From: Geosiphon pyriformis
Taxonomy: Eukaryota; Glomeromycota; Glomeromycetes; Archaeosporales; Geosiphonaceae
Reading direction: 5' to 3'
DNA length: 64,000 nt
Assembly: GCA_016748015.1 (NCBI GenBank)
Contig: JAAOMT010000563.1
Location: 90,590 to 154,589 of the forward strand
Below, in pieces: positions 23,601-36,801 of this stretch (position 1 is its first letter; each line of letters begins with the position of its first letter). A program made the position numbers and the translations under genes. The notes under the pieces are model-generated. The model was not told the origin of the DNA and ran no database searches. It saw nothing but the letters and a program-made list of their open reading frames with translations.

Positions 23601-25348
23601 TCTCGATAAGTGCAATCAGCTGAGTGTTCATTAGAACTCCATCCCAGTTGTAAGGTTTAGGAATCATAGAAACCCAAGCCCTTCTCCACAGAATGAAAAC
23701 ACCTCCTGATACCAGACATGCATTCAAAATATCCAAAAGACATCTCAACATCACTTCCCCACCATGTTTCCAAAACTTATTAAAAATGCTAAACAAGCCA
23801 GCAGCCTTGCCATCTGGTAGACCTATGACAACCGAAAGTAGTTTATTCTTATTGATTACACACATTCTTCACATAATTCAAAGGAGCATATTGGTGGGCC
23901 CAGAGATCAGGCAAAACTGGCAACACACCCCTCTTTCTTGTCCACTCCTCTATGATCTTATTAACTTTAAGCTTCACATCACCTGGCTCCAACACCAGCT
24001 CTTCATCCACCACCAAATGATCCAAAACCACTTTGCGGAAAGGCTGATCCAAAACACTTCTAATCATGCCACTCTTATCTGAACAAAATTTTTCCATGTG
24101 TCACTCTATTGTCTTCCTGATAGAAGCTTCCTTAGCCAACCTCGACTCAAACAGCTTTGATTTTCTGTAATCTTTACGCACTAATAATAAATGTTTAAAA
24201 ATTGCCTCAGATTTCACACCAGATCCACACAAGTCAGCAAAGACATGAGCTCTGGTATTATCAAAAGTCGACCACTTCCCCACAAAGTGCTCAATCCCAG
24301 ACATGTCCCCAGAGCAGAAGCACTTAACAATTTTGGCAACCAAAAGCTCCAACCCAAAAAACCTAGAAAAATGCTTATTTTTAGAGCACTGAAACTTACT
24401 GAACCAACATCTCGAGAATATTTCATCAGCTGAAGCAACCATCACCTCCTCCAGGATTGACCATGCAGTATCAACATTTTCAAAAGCCAAAGCACTAGAA
24501 AACTTATCCGTAGCTGCCAAAAGCATGGCAGAGAAACAATCTTTGAATCTAGTCTATCTGGGGCCATCCACATCCTTAATCTTAAACTTCTACTAATTTT
24601 TATTAGCCTGTTTGCACAAACTATTCAACTGAATGTCCAAAAGTCCACTCAAGCCAACCGAGACCAAAACAGCATTGTAATTAGTATTAAAAAACTCAGA
24701 AACAGACTTGACCTAATGACTAGCAAGAGCAGATGCCAAAGTACCACTAACAAAAATGTAATCAATTGTCTTCTTAGCCCCTCTGAAATTGCTCCATGTG
24801 AAAGCCCCCACCAATTGATGGTTGGTAAATGCATTGACCAAACCCAATTTCAAACAGAACCTGAAGCTTGTACTTCTACCTGAACCATTCTTATTAAAGT
24901 CCTCACCCAAAATCACAAAGGTGCTGGAGTTAACAGTCTTAGCTATAAGAGAGTTCATTTCCACAGCCTGACAAAAATGAGTTTCAGCCAAAACACCAGC
25001 ATACAAACCCAATAATGTAACCGACAACTTGCTCTTGAATAAAAGCCATATTGAAATCAATCGACCAGGAACCTCCTCCACTTTGAACACATGATGAGCC
25101 AAGAAATTGTTCACAATAATAGCCACACCAGCACCTAAAAAACTCTTTTCCAAACCAGAAGCAAAAACTCAAACACCCTTAAATTTATTAGCTATCCAAG
25201 GCTCAACACTGGAATATAGCTTGGTTTTTGTAACAAAAGACACCATATTGCCTAACCACTTATGCCAGCATACCACATCTTCCTGTTTAGCAAGAATATT
25301 GATTCCACGAACATTGCATATAGCAAACTTCCAAACCAGGTTACTCAT
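20684..25348 (-). pseudogene. LINE B ORF2 (EN-RT-RNase H)
   Basis: It starts at ATG 25348 inside ATGA. The endonuclease (24640-25348) has GEDFNKNGSG where GGDFN is expected and a damaged final motif (NTNYNAV where TDHKAV-like is expected). The RT (about 22830-23880) has FVDN instead of FVDD near 23055. The segment 21826-22911 reads cleanly through the RT thumb and RNase H start (FTDSS). RNase H continues to about 21560 with LDSQAAIDGC. The terminal Cys/His motif CLLCGEVKLFDHVFSC is intact near 21190-21240. Several stops at former Trp/Gln codons make it inactive. Confidence 0.88.
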
Positions 25349-27190
25349 TGGGGCACAGAAGATGACAGAGAACCCGAACTAGAACATAAAAGATTTAACC
25401 TAGCCAACACTAAACCAATAAAAGCTTCCAATGAAGCCAACTTAGTTTCTAGACCACCAACTTTGCTGGTGAGAATCTTGGAGCTGTTTAAACTAAGATT
25501 ATGCATACCATCAACCACAGAAGAAAGACAAGAAGCACCTGGCACCGAAGTGCTGTCCAAAATTCAGCATTGAATTTTTAAATGCAGCAGCAGCAATAGG
25601 AGACCCAAGAGAAGATAGCACCAAAGACACCAGTTCAACAAAGCTCAACCTCTTTACTATACCAGAAACTTGGTCAGCCAATAGCCCAAGAGAGTGTTCT
25701 AAAGATGCCAAACATTCACTTAAGAAAGAATTGTCAACAGATGATAGAGGAGCAGCACCACCCAAACCAAAGGCACCAGAAGGAAAAAAACCAGTGCCAA
25801 GACCAAAGTCAAAAAGTGGGTGGCCAGAGAATGACACATTAAAGACAATCTGAGCCCAAAACTTGCCACCAAAGGCAGTTAGATGAGAAATAGGAACATT
25901 TTTTTTAGCATACAACTTAGCCAGTCAAAGGCAATTTGAACCAAAGGCAGGCTTTTTAAGAGAAACAAAAGGCTTAGGAGTAGATGCATCTGAGGCATCA
26001 CACTCAAGAGCCAAATGACCAAAACACCCACACTTCCCACACTTAACTAAATCCAACCTAGCCCATAAGAATCATACACCACTGAAAATAGGTTTGGTAT
26101 GAAAGGCAGAATCCAAATCTTCCTCAGATTCAAAGCCAACCACAGTACAACAAACCCTATTGCCAGTTTCAAAAGATCGATTGATAATGCAAGTCTTCCT
26201 GCCAGTCCTATCCAAAAGAGTACCAAGATTGTGCGCAGTTGTTCTTACTGGCAAAGTAAACAACAGCGCCCTGAAGCAATCTCTAGACACCCAAATATCC
26301 TGATCTCCCATGGCTTTGGCCACACACACTGAATCTTTTCCGATTAAGAATGATCACTTTGAGGCCAACAGATCAGCTTGACTCAATTCAACAAATTCCA
26401 CTACAGTCTTTTGCCACATGCTGATCAACTGGATCTTGATAGACTTAATCTTTCCAAAAGTGAATACTGCAGTGACAATCATCTCCTTTGGTGTATTCAT
26501 GGGAATTTCTTTGATGACTACGGCCCGATCTGAGCACACTCCTTGTTTTTTGAAATCGGTGTTTACAATGATCCCATTTTCTCTGGCCAATAATGCAGCC
26601 TTTTTTATGCTTTCTTCAGAAGTGAAGATAGATCAGATAATCCCTTCAAATTTTAAGGAGGTAGTGGCCCTCCCAAAACCATTGACTGAAGAAAAAATTT
26701 TTCTAATTAGCCAGATCTTTGCCATTGCTGAATTATCTTTCACAGCCGAGAAATTAATATCCAATGCAAATGATTTCTTAATCGATATTTCCACAAGAGT
26801 CTTAATAATTTTAGGATTGATCCACTTTTTCTCCAAAGAGATAGACAAGTGAGGAGGAAGCACAATTTCATCATCATCCATAGTAAAATTAGGAGAGCCA
26901 AGTAGAGAGCTGAATATTGTACCAGTATTAACACAATTTGCTTTGAGAGTAGTAGCAACTGAGCCCAGCAGGGACCTCTCATTTATACCAGTTAAGCCCA
27001 TATCCTTATCATTACCAGACATACTATCTACATCAGAATATACACTACCACTAGGCTCAGATTTACTCAAAGAGATATTTTTTTTGTCACCAAAGTGTTT
27101 AACATTCCCAAGAACTGCTTTTTTTTTCTGAGCAAAAGAACCACCAGCAGGACCATAGAAAGCACCTTTGGGCGCCTTTTTTTTGGACAT
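25345..27190 (-). pseudogene. LINE B ORF1
   Basis: It starts at ATG 27190 with MSKKKAPKGAF, the same start as copy E. A Lys-rich N-terminus is followed by RRM-like segments (RAVVIKEIPMNTPKEM near 26500; DQDIWVSRDCFRALLFTLP near 26290). The CCHC knuckle CGKCGCFGHLALEC lies at 26000-26041, then YAKKNVPISH, and the C-terminus ends SSSVPQ. The TGA at 25345-25347 overlaps the ORF2 ATG. Stops and frame changes near 26633, 26350, 26070, 25916 and 25540 break it. The role would be an RNA-binding RNP protein. Confidence 0.85.
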
Positions 27191-27315
27191 ATTACTGCTC
27201 GAAGCAGTCTTTTTTTTTTTTTTAACACATTTAATGAGTATAGCCCAATCGCTATCTAGTACATAGAACCAAACTAAAAGACTCAAACTAAACGCGACTT
27301 ACGCACTTTCTACAT

Positions 27316-27327
27316 GTGGCTAGCCAC
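27316..27327 (-). promoter_or_regulatory. Palindromic stem-loop in the LINE 3' UTR
   Basis: GTGGCTAGCCAC is a perfect 12-nt palindrome, about 20 nt past the ORF2 stop codon. As RNA it could form a 4-bp stem with a CUAG loop. The same place in other copies keeps pairing through compensatory or wobble changes (GTGACCAGTCAC in E; GTGGCTGGTCAC in H and the 3'-end stub). Confidence 0.45.
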
Positions 27328-27347
27328 TCAGGCCAGACAAGGCAACA

Positions 27348-30300
27348 CTACACATCTATAATTACCTGCACACTGTCATCCAGACCAGAAAAAAAACAAT
27401 AAGACTTCCGATGACCAAAGCTAACAGCAAAGAAATTGGCCACACCAAGCAACCTCACAATACCATCAGACAAAACCGAAGACACACCACAAGGGAGCCC
27501 AGAAACAACACCAACGTTACAGACCAGACCAGCCTTCTCCATCACCACCCGGTGGCTGGCCCTAGCTAACCATACTTTAGCATGATATAACCCAACAACA
27601 AACCTGACAAAATCAACAATCCGAGCAGCGGCCACCTTTCTATCCTCAAAAACACTGCAAGCCTCCTCATACCACTCTTCCAGCACAAACCCTTTGCACA
27701 CCAAAGTGTACAGCCCAACATCAATGAAACATCGAGACAAAACTCGCAACACGGCAGAAGCAGGAAAACCACCAGCCAAAGCTGATCAATGAGCAGAAGC
27801 CTCCGCCAAAATCTCACCACAGACACTGGACTCATGAACACAAGTAAAAGCATGGTCAGAGAACTCCACCTTACCACAACACAAACACAATACATTAAGG
27901 TAGCACTTATTATACAACCTCTTCCTTACTGCCACTGGCAACCTCCTGTGCACAGCCTTCATAACATAAGTGTGAAGCATTGATGATGCGCGGCTAGTAA
28001 ACCCAGCAAGCATATGAGAATCAGGATGCCACACCTCTGCCATGACAACCCAGTTTATGCAACCAATCATCGCATCCGGAACCACATCACAACCAGGCCC
28101 AGCTTCCCAATGAGCACAACAAATTGATCAAAAAATATTCTTGACAAAATGACGGGCGTTACCAGAAACAGCGACACCCTCAGCAACCAAAAAATGTTCA
28201 TGCACATTGGCACAAAGGGAAAAGGGAGACCCAGAGGCAGCCCCAGCAGCCAAGTTAACTTTTACATTACCAGGAATCCCAGAGTGTCCTTTCACCTTAA
28301 CCCAACTCACACTAAGATTTTTATCCCTGACCAAATTGAAAATATGACGCCTTTCCAGCCAGCATTGATTACGGAAATCAGGGGCAACCAAGGACATCTC
28401 AGATACACATGTGTCAATGGCAGCCTGGCTGTCAAGATATAACACCACAGTACTAGAAGAAGGAACACACTCCAAAGCCAAAGCAACAGCCTGTAACTCA
28501 GCCATAGTAGATGACAAAAGGCCATAAACAGTGACACCAATGCTTTTATCCAAGACCGAAAAGTATGCAGCAGCACCACAGGCGACCTCAACAGAGCCTG
28601 CATTCCTCAAAGACCCATCTGTAAAAACTTCAAAAAAGCCCGACCAAATGTCATGCACCCCATTTTTTACTGCAGAAAATTCCTCAGACCCCAAAATGTC
28701 CAAACCAAGCTTTTCCGCAGAGTCAATAGAACCAGAAAATGAGTAACCCTGACCCTTCAAAAACTCAGAAGAAACCATGAACCAGTGAGGCACAGGGCCA
28801 CGCAGATCCAACTTTTTCCAACGACAAAAAGTTTTCCAATCCAACAAAATGCCCTTCTTATCAAAAAGCCGATCACCAAAAGCGACACCAAAACATTTAA
28901 GAGATTTGACCGAATCAAAATACAGAGACTTTCCAAGAACAGAGGACAATGGAAACTGACCAGAACTACGAAAAGCAGTGGGGAGGTTGTTTACCAAAGC
29001 AAGCTCATTGTCCAGAAAGATCTTTACCATCCCAGCCAAAAAATTGTTCACCAGACTAACACGCAACCTAACCGGAAACTGCAAAGAATCCAAAGGAGTC
29101 CAACCAAGAACCTGAAGGTCCAAAAACCTATGTCTAAACAAATGTCCAAGAATACCATAGGCATTAGAGAATGCTATCAAAGCAGCAACCTTCCCTTCTG
29201 ACTGCACCTGCTCAAAAGGCTTTAGGCCATACAATGAGGAATGATGCAAAGCAGTGTCTAAAAAATCACGGGGGAGACAAGCCTTGGACCTAAGACCCTT
29301 TCTAACCAAGACATCCCACTTGTGACAAACATTAGATGAGACAAAACTGAACTGAATACGATAGGCAACAATAGGCTGCAAAACAGCCGACACCAGATAG
29401 GAGAACTGTTTGTCTGTAATAGCCTTCCTAAGCACAACATTGACGAACAAAACATACATCCGCATGAGCCTTGACAACACTCGGCTTGGAGAGCCCTTCA
29501 GTTGACAGAAAAATACCCAGATACCGATGTGCTTTTCCTTTCTTGGCAATAGAAATTGGCTGACCACAAATGTTCAGTAAAGCAACTTTAATGCCCTGAT
29601 TGATGGAAATAGCTACTGTCTTCTCACTATTGATAGAAATATCATTGATCACAAAAAATTCACTGGCAATGTTCAGAGCATATTGAGTAGAAGCTTGACA
29701 ATTTCCAATCCAGATTGTATCATCAACAAATGCACCAGCCGAAAAATATGATGTCAAACTGCCACCACTCTCAATTTTGCCAGATTTTGAAACAAACTTA
29801 GTATTAATCCAGTACCCACACAATTGTTCATGCCTCTTAACCTCACACAAAAGCAGATCGTAAAAAATTCTCCAAAGAAGTGGCAAAAAGACCTCATCCT
29901 GATCCAGCCCATCATGCATCTTATAACCACCAGACAAACCAAAGTCAGTCATCACCCTATTAACTCTATCCTCATGAATACCACCAAAAAACCTTATAAA
30001 CCTCTCACACATCTTGACATGCCACAAACTGGCTTTTAAATGGTGCCACCCAACTGAATTGTAAGCTTTCCGCATATCTTGCAAGACCAACTATAACTCC
30101 CTACCCTTCTCAATAGCATCCTCAATTACCAATCTGACAGCAAACACTGGAGATTGGGTAGACATACCCTTCAGCACCGAAAAGTTGTCACCCTGAAGAA
30201 CATTGAACTTGCTACAAGCCATTGAAATACGATCAGACAGAATCTTGGAAAGAATTTTTCTGGCTGTCTTAATCAAAGCAATGGACCGAGTGTTCGTAAG

Positions 30301-32034
30301 AACTCCATCCTAGTCATAAGGCTTAGGAATCATTGACACCCAAGCCCTTTTCCACAAAATAGGCACCATACCAACAAACAAACATTTATTAAACAGCGCC
30401 AATAGGCACCCCAAAACCACCTCACCACCATGCTTCCACAACTCATTAGGAACACCAGACAAACCAGCAGTCTTGCCATCAGGAAGACCACCAACAACAA
30501 AGAGTAATTCGCCCATACTGATTGCACTCATAACACCCAAAAAAGCATCATCCCGAACATGGTCCAAAGGCGCATACTGATGAGCCCAAAGACCAGGAAG
30601 CACTGACTGCACGGAGCGTTTTCTCGTCCACCCCTCCATTATTCTATCCACACTAAATTTCACCTCTTCAGGCAACAAAACCAGATCATCATCAACTATC
30701 AAGTGATCCAACACAACCTTGTGAAAAGGCTTTTCCAACACACTCCTGATCATACTACCCTTATCTGAACAGAAATTATCCATGTGCTTCTCAATTGCCT
30801 TCCTAACTGAAGCTTCCTTAGCCAACCTTGATTCAAACATTTTCGACCTCCTGTAATCTCTGCAAACCAATGACAAATGCTTAACAACAACATCAGATTT
30901 AACACCCAAGCCCACCAAGTCCTTGAAAACACAAGCCTTTACGTCATCCAGAGTTGACCATTTACTCACAAAACGATCAGCACCCAGCAAGTTACCAGAG
31001 CAAAATTTTTTGACAATCTTGGCCACCAACAATTCCAGACCAAAAAACTTAGAAGAATGTTTGTTTCTCGAACACTCGAATTCACTAAACCAATGCCTCG
31101 AAAATGTTACATCAGCAGAATTCACCACAGCCCTCACCAAAACTGTCCACATTGCATCCATATCACCACATATTTTGGCATCAGAGAACACCTCACCCAA
31201 AGACAAAAGTTTAGCTGATGAGAGATCCTTAAACTTAGCCCATCCAACACAGTCAGCATTCTTGATTTTGAACTTCCAATGATTTTTATTCGCCTGCTTG
31301 CGCAAACTATTCAATTATACATCTAGAAGTCCACCCAAACCAACTGAAACCACAACTGCCTTGTGATTGGTGTTAAAGAAATCCGAAACAGAGACAACTT
31401 GATGACCAGCAACAGCAGAAGACAAATTACCACCAACAAAAATATAATCAATCATTTTCCCAACCCCTCTCGAATTGCTTCATGTATAAGAATTAGCCAA
31501 ATAATGACCAACAAATGAATTGACCAAACCCAAACTCAAACAAAACTTGAAACTAGCACTTCTACCAGATCCATTCTCATTAAAATCCCCACCCAAGATA
31601 ACAAAATTGCTGGAGTTGACTGCCTTTGCAATAAGAGAGTTAACTTCAGAAGCCTGACCAAATCTAGCCCCAGAGGAGGCACCAGCATACAACCCCAAAA
31701 CAGTAACCGAGAGCTTGCCCTTAAACAGGAGCTGAACAGAAATAACCCGACCAGGAATCTCTTCCACCTTAGATACATGATGGGCCAAAGAAACGTTCAT
31801 AACAATTGCAATCCCAGCACCCATAAAACCTTTATCCAAGCCAAAAGAAAATATTCGCACTCCATCAAATTTGTCCTTTATCCATGGCCCAGAAGAGGAC
31901 TTCAACTTAGTCTCAGTGATGAAAGAAACCATATTCCCCAAGTTCACATGCCAACAAACAACATTTGCTTGTTTCACAGAAACATTGATACCCTGAACAT
32001 TGCACGTAGCAAATTTCCAAACCAAACTACTCAT
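27348..32034 (-). pseudogene. LINE C ORF2 (EN-RT-RNase H), nearly complete
   Basis: ATG 32034 (MSSLVWKFATCNVQGIN) begins an APE endonuclease with ITETKL and ILGGDFNENGSG; the last motif is NTNHKAV, with Asn for the catalytic Asp. The RT (about 29500-30560) includes PDGKTAGLSGVPNELWKHGG, ALIKTARKILSK and an intact FVDDTIWIGN near 29720. RNase H (about 28200-28620) has FTDGSLRN, LDSQAAIDTC and HSGIPGN. The Cys/His motif CLCCGKVEFSDHAFTC lies near 27830-27900. Defects are stops near 31478, 31314, 30312, 30091, 28126 and 27783, mostly at Trp/Gln positions, and one frame change near 29430-29570. The protein would nick target DNA and prime reverse transcription there. Confidence 0.9.
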
Positions 32035-33995
32035 TGAGATAGAGGAAAAGCCAACGAACCCGATCCAAAATACAGATAATCCAATCTATCCAAAACTGAG
32101 TGAACTGAAGCCTCAAGAGCCACCATATTCGACTCCAAACCACCAATCTTGGCAGTCAAAACCCTAGAACTGCTCGGACTGAAATCAACAATCAACTCAC
32201 CAACATTGGGAGGAAAAGAGGCAGACAATAACAATGTACTATCCAAAGCCAAACCTGAGTCCATATCTGAAACAACGGCAGTTGGAGACACCAAAGGAAG
32301 AGCTGAGGGAGAGGGTGCCAATGACACCAAGTCAACAAAACTTAATTTCTTTAAAATAAGTGACACTTGGTCTGAGAGAATTTTCATGGAGTGTTCCAGC
32401 ACAGCTAGGCAACCACCTAGATCAGCAGCACCAGACGAGGAGGAATCTATTGAAAAAGCCTTCGAACCAAAGATTGAACCAACACCAGGAGCACCTGAAG
32501 AGACAACATGAGAGGGAGAGCTGCCTGCCACTTGGGCCCACGTCTTTCCACCAAAAGAAACTGGGCAGGCAATCGGTGCCTGCTTCTTCCTATAAATATT
32601 GGCCAATCATACCCTATCCTGAGAAGTCGCCGCATGTTTCTCATAACCCCCAGACCCCCTACTCACAGAGCAATCAACAGCAGTATGACCAAACAGTTTG
32701 CAATGAGCGCAACTGGCCAAAGAAAGACTGGTCCAATGCAAACCCACACCTTTGAAAACCGGAACTGAACCAATAGCAGCCAACTTAGATGCCTCACTTT
32801 CAAAACAAATCACAGCACACTGATCACGAACATATAAAGTTGGGTTATGGCCTATAAAACAAGTTTTCCCACCATAAGCCTTCACCAATTCAGACAAATC
32901 ATGAGCAGTCGTGCCAACTGGAAGAGTATAAAGCAACGCCTGATGCTGATTCCTAGATACCCACATTTGTTTATCTACACACGCCTTTGCCATGCGAACA
33001 GAATCTTTTCCCATAAGCACAGACCATCTAGCCGTGACCAAATCAGCTATCTCAGATGATTCATATTCCACTAGGGCCTTTTGCCAAAGACCAATAAGCT
33101 GCACTTTAATTGAAATAATCTTGCCAAACTTGGAGAACACTGCCTCAATCGCCAATTTGGGAAGATCTATTGGGATTTCTTTGGTGATCACCTCCTGATC
33201 TGAACAGCTGTTTACTTTTCTTAGATCATCATTTACCAAAATTTTTTCACAGATTGCCATTTCCCTTGCCTTAATCAAACTTTTTTCAGATGTGAATAAT
33301 GACCTTATTATTCCAGGAAATTTTGAGGGAGTCGAAGCCCTCCCAAAACCATTAACTTGATAAAAAATCTTTTTCACACAAATCAACTTATCACTAACAG
33401 TTTTTCCAGGAACAGCAGAAAGTTCAATATCCAATACAAAAGATTTTACCAAAATAAAATTCTGAATCTCCCAATCATGTGACACAATTGGCAGCAACTG
33501 ATTGGATCCATTGAACGTGTGAGGAGGGAGCTCCAAAATGTCGCCAGCACTACCCATATCAATGAAAGAAGGCTGCTTAGGCAGGTGATCAAATACATAT
33601 GTTCTCATTCTCAAACCCTTTGGCGTAGCATTACCCATTAGTTTGTCATCCCCAGAAGCGTCGGAATTGACGTAGCTCGTTTCTTCCACAATCGTGTTTT
33701 TCATGTTCTCAACGTCAGAAATCCCTCCAATACTTGATTCCTCACTGTCCATTTTGCTACCCCAAGATTTTTTCCAGTCGTCAACACCACCATATAGCAT
33801 GTTCACAAGCAGAGAGCCAGCCGACAAATTCACAACAACACCAGAATCATCAGATTTCTTTGCTTTCTTGTAAGACGGACCACGAGCGTAAACACTCTCA
33901 ATGTACATCTTTTTTTTATTGCCAGAATGGGTCCTCACACCAGCCGAACCAGATGCTGACCCACCAGCAGAAAAGCCTACTGGATCCATTGTCAT
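32031..33995 (-). pseudogene. LINE C ORF1 (one in-frame stop)
   Basis: It has about 654 codons from ATG 33995 (MTMDPVGFSAGG), with a single TGA at 32607-32609. The Ser/Gly/Lys-rich N-terminus carries a basic patch. Two RRM-like segments follow (EVITKEIPIDLPKLAIEAVF and the region around DKQMWVSRNQHQALLYTLP), then the CCHC knuckle CAHCKLFGHTAVDC at 32670-32711, and the C-terminal part ending SLAFPLSQ. The stop sits where Arg or Trp would be. Its N-terminus differs from copies B and E, which start MSKKK, so this is a related subfamily or a diverged N-terminus. The end overlaps the ORF2 ATG. Confidence 0.87.
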
Positions 33996-34255
33996 GAACA
34001 GAGGTGTATGTAAAGAAATAACTGAAGAGAACAGAAGGGAATAAGGGAAAAAAAAGATATTTCTTTGACTACCCTATGCTCTCGTTGTGGTCAGGGGATC
34101 AACAAAAGAAAGGATTTTTTTTATTAGCAGTTTTCAAATTCATGATGAAAGAATTATTTAAAGAAATATTGAAAGATTTGACAAGAAAAAACAGAAAACT
34201 TCTTTTTTAAAAATGTGCCTTTTTTAAGGATTTTTGGAGGTAAAAAAGAAAGAAG

Positions 34256-35989
34256 TTTTTATTTTTGTTAATTAATATTATTTAATTATTTTTTATTTTT
34301 ATTTAATTTTTTTATTTTTAATTTAGTTTTTTATTAATTTTAATTTTTGGTTTAAATATGACTTTGAATATATATATTTTTTATTTAATTTTTTTTGATA
34401 AAGTTTAAAACTCTTTATTTTTGAATTTTATTGTATTTAATATTATTATTTTAAAATTAAATAGCTTAAAAATTAATATAATTAAGTTTACAAGCTTTTT
34501 TAATATTGTTTTCTTAAAATTAAATTTTTTGTTTATTAATAATATTATTTTTTTAATAATTTGTTTAATGTAAAAAATTATTATATGTAATATTAAAAAC
34601 ATAAACAATTTTATAAAACAAAAAAATATGTAAAATAATATAAAAATATAAATAATATAATTTTTATTATTATTAAACAAAATTAAAAAATTAAATTAGA
34701 TTTTGAATTATAAACAAATTGAATAAATATATATATTTATATTTGATTTAAATTTTAATTACTTGAATTTTGAAATTATAATTATTATAAATTTTAATTT
34801 AATAAAATATATCTGTAAAATTTTTAAGCTTTTAAAATAACTTTTGATAATTTACTTATTATTTAAAAATAAATTTTTAATTATTATTTTAGATTTATAT
34901 ATTAAAATATTATTATGTATAAAACTTAAATTAAATTATGTTTTACATACTAAAACTGTAAATATTAATATATTTATAATATTAATTTTAAAAAATATTT
35001 GGATTTAAATTTGTGTAACTTTTTAGTAAATTGCTTTGTAACTAAATTTTTAACTTGAAAAAACTTTAAAAAAATTAAACAAATTATTAATTCTGTTTTT
35101 ATTATTTTTGTTATTATTATTATTAACTAGAATATATATATAATATATTTAAGTTTTTTAACTTTAATTACAAAGCTGTTTTGGTTTGAATAATATTTTA
35201 GATGTTTAATTTAATAATTTATATAAATAAACAAATAAAAATCTTTAAAAATATAAAATTAAAGATGTTAATAATACTAAATAAAACTATTTTAAAAATT
35301 TTTTTTTTGTTAAAAATTATTATTATTGTAAATATATTTAATAAGTGAAAAAAAAACTGAAAATTTAAACATAATATAATTTTTTATTTAAATATATTGT
35401 GTTTATTAACTAATAAAATGTTTTTTAAAACTTGGTTTTATAAATTTAATTATGTTAAAAATGAATATTTTTAAAAAATTTTTAAATTAAAACAATTAAT
35501 TATTAAGTAATTAAAACTAAATTTTAATATTAAATTTAAATAATTTCTATATATTTGATTTTTTTTAATAAAGTTAAAACATTAAAAATATGTAATATAT
35601 TAAATACTAATTTTTATATTAATAATATTAATATAATTTGTTTAATTTATTAAATATTTAAGTATTATAAGTTTTGTATAACTAAAACTTTAAAAATAAG
35701 ATTAATAATTAAAAAAACATATGAAAATTTTTGTAAATAAAAAACAATATAATCAAAACTATGTTAAAACATCTTTTTTAAAAAATTGGTTTGAATTATT
35801 TAATTATTAAAAATAAATTAATTTAAAGTTAAAAATTGTTAAGTTTAAGATAAATACAATTATAAAAAAATAAATTAAGAAAAAAATAATTTTAAATAAG
35901 ATTTCTGTTTTATAATATTATTAATATAATTTATTAAATTATGTAAATAATAAAGTATTTATTAAAGTTATAAAAAAAATCAAACATAA
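34256..35989. other. AT-rich spacer
   Basis: No gene. Very A/T-rich with long runs; one open stretch at 34405-34680 (minus) encodes only Ile/Lys/Phe/Asn low-complexity sequence and is not a gene. The stretch may be the 5' part of the LINE fossil to the right, but alignment by eye was only convincing after about 35990. Confidence 0.5.
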
Positions 35990-36530
35990 TAAGTTGTAAT
36001 AATTAAAAATTTGCTAAATAACAAAATTATTAATTTGTTTGGTATTATAAATAAGCTTAAATCTTTTTAGCTTGTAACAAGTTTAATGTTCTTTATAATA
36101 ATAATTTTTTAGTTTATAGAATACTTTAACTTATTTTCTTATTTTTACAATAAATATAATAATTAAAAATATTTTAAAAAAGAATTAAGAATTGTAGTTT
36201 GTTTTACAAAATATGTAAAAAACATATAATTTAATAAGTTAAGATTAAAATATGTAAAAAATTCATTAAATTTTTTGAAAACATTTATAATAATAAATAA
36301 AATAAGATTATAACAAACTTTGGCTTAACAAAAAACTATAAAGTAATGTAATAAGTTAGATTAAGAAGAGCTTTTTTTGGAAAATTTTTATGATTCTCTT
36401 TTTTGTAAGATCAAAGCAGTATAAAAGTTTAAGTGGTTATAAGATTAATTCCAAATTTATTGTAAAGACTAAAAAGATTAATGTTTTTAAAGATAATAAA
36501 TTGGCTAATTTAAAGATTGTAAAAATTAGT
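35990..36530 (+). mobile_element. Highly decayed LINE fossil (RT region)
   Basis: The stretch reads against LINE copies E and F in the plus orientation. 36262-36277 ATTCATTAAATTTTTT corresponds to 51133-51148 ATTCATTAAGTTTTTT in copy F. The next 120 bases follow copy F 51149-51270, and 36385-36470 follows copy E 45525-45610. An earlier part near 36000-36055 matches copy F 50640-50695, with an internal deletion of roughly 200 bp. Nearly every G and C has been replaced by A or T. It stops about 270 bp upstream of the decarboxylase gene. Confidence 0.75.
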
Positions 36531-36801
36531 TAATTATGTATTGTAAACAAATTGGAATACTATTACCCAAATTAAAAATAAAATAAAAAAACAAGTTAAT
36601 TAATGTAAGTTTTAATATAATAGAAAATTCAGTATTTTGTTAAGTCACTTAGAAAAAACCGTTATAATTATTTTTATTGTTTAATTTGTAATTACTAAAT
36701 TAAGTTCATAGCAAGAAAAAATTTGAAATGATGAACTGCAAATTTCAATTTTGATTTATTATCCTTCTACAGGCTCTTTCCCGTCCCAAGTGTCCTCAAG
36801 C

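Larger units (their letters stand above)
20577..27210 (-). mobile_element. LINE copy B
   Basis: This minus-strand element has ORF1 and ORF2 nearly full length. The 5' end (27210) lies only about 20 bp upstream of the ORF1 ATG, so most of the 5' UTR is missing. It abuts directly the A-tail of copy C, giving a head-to-tail pair. The 3' UTR (20577-20683) carries the family tail, including the palindrome GTGGCTAGCCAC at 20652-20663. Decay is moderate. Confidence 0.88.
27211..34255 (-). mobile_element. LINE copy C, full length, least decayed
   Basis: This is a full-length minus-strand LINE of about 7 kb. The 5' UTR (33996-34255) shares with copy E an opening segment (TCCAAA..ATCTT..AAAGCACATTTT-like, then AAAAAGAAGTTTT), which fixes the 5' end. 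ORF1 has one in-frame stop. ORF2 has several point stops and one clear frame change. The 3' UTR (27224-27347) ends in a run of 15-17 A on the minus strand, immediately followed by copy B. By eye it keeps many CpG dinucleotides, unlike copies A, E and F, so it is the youngest autonomous copy here. Confidence 0.9.

Noticed and set aside
34405-34680. Minus-strand 91-codon open frame
   Set aside because: Only Ile, Lys, Phe, Asn and Leu low-complexity sequence expected from AT-rich DNA.
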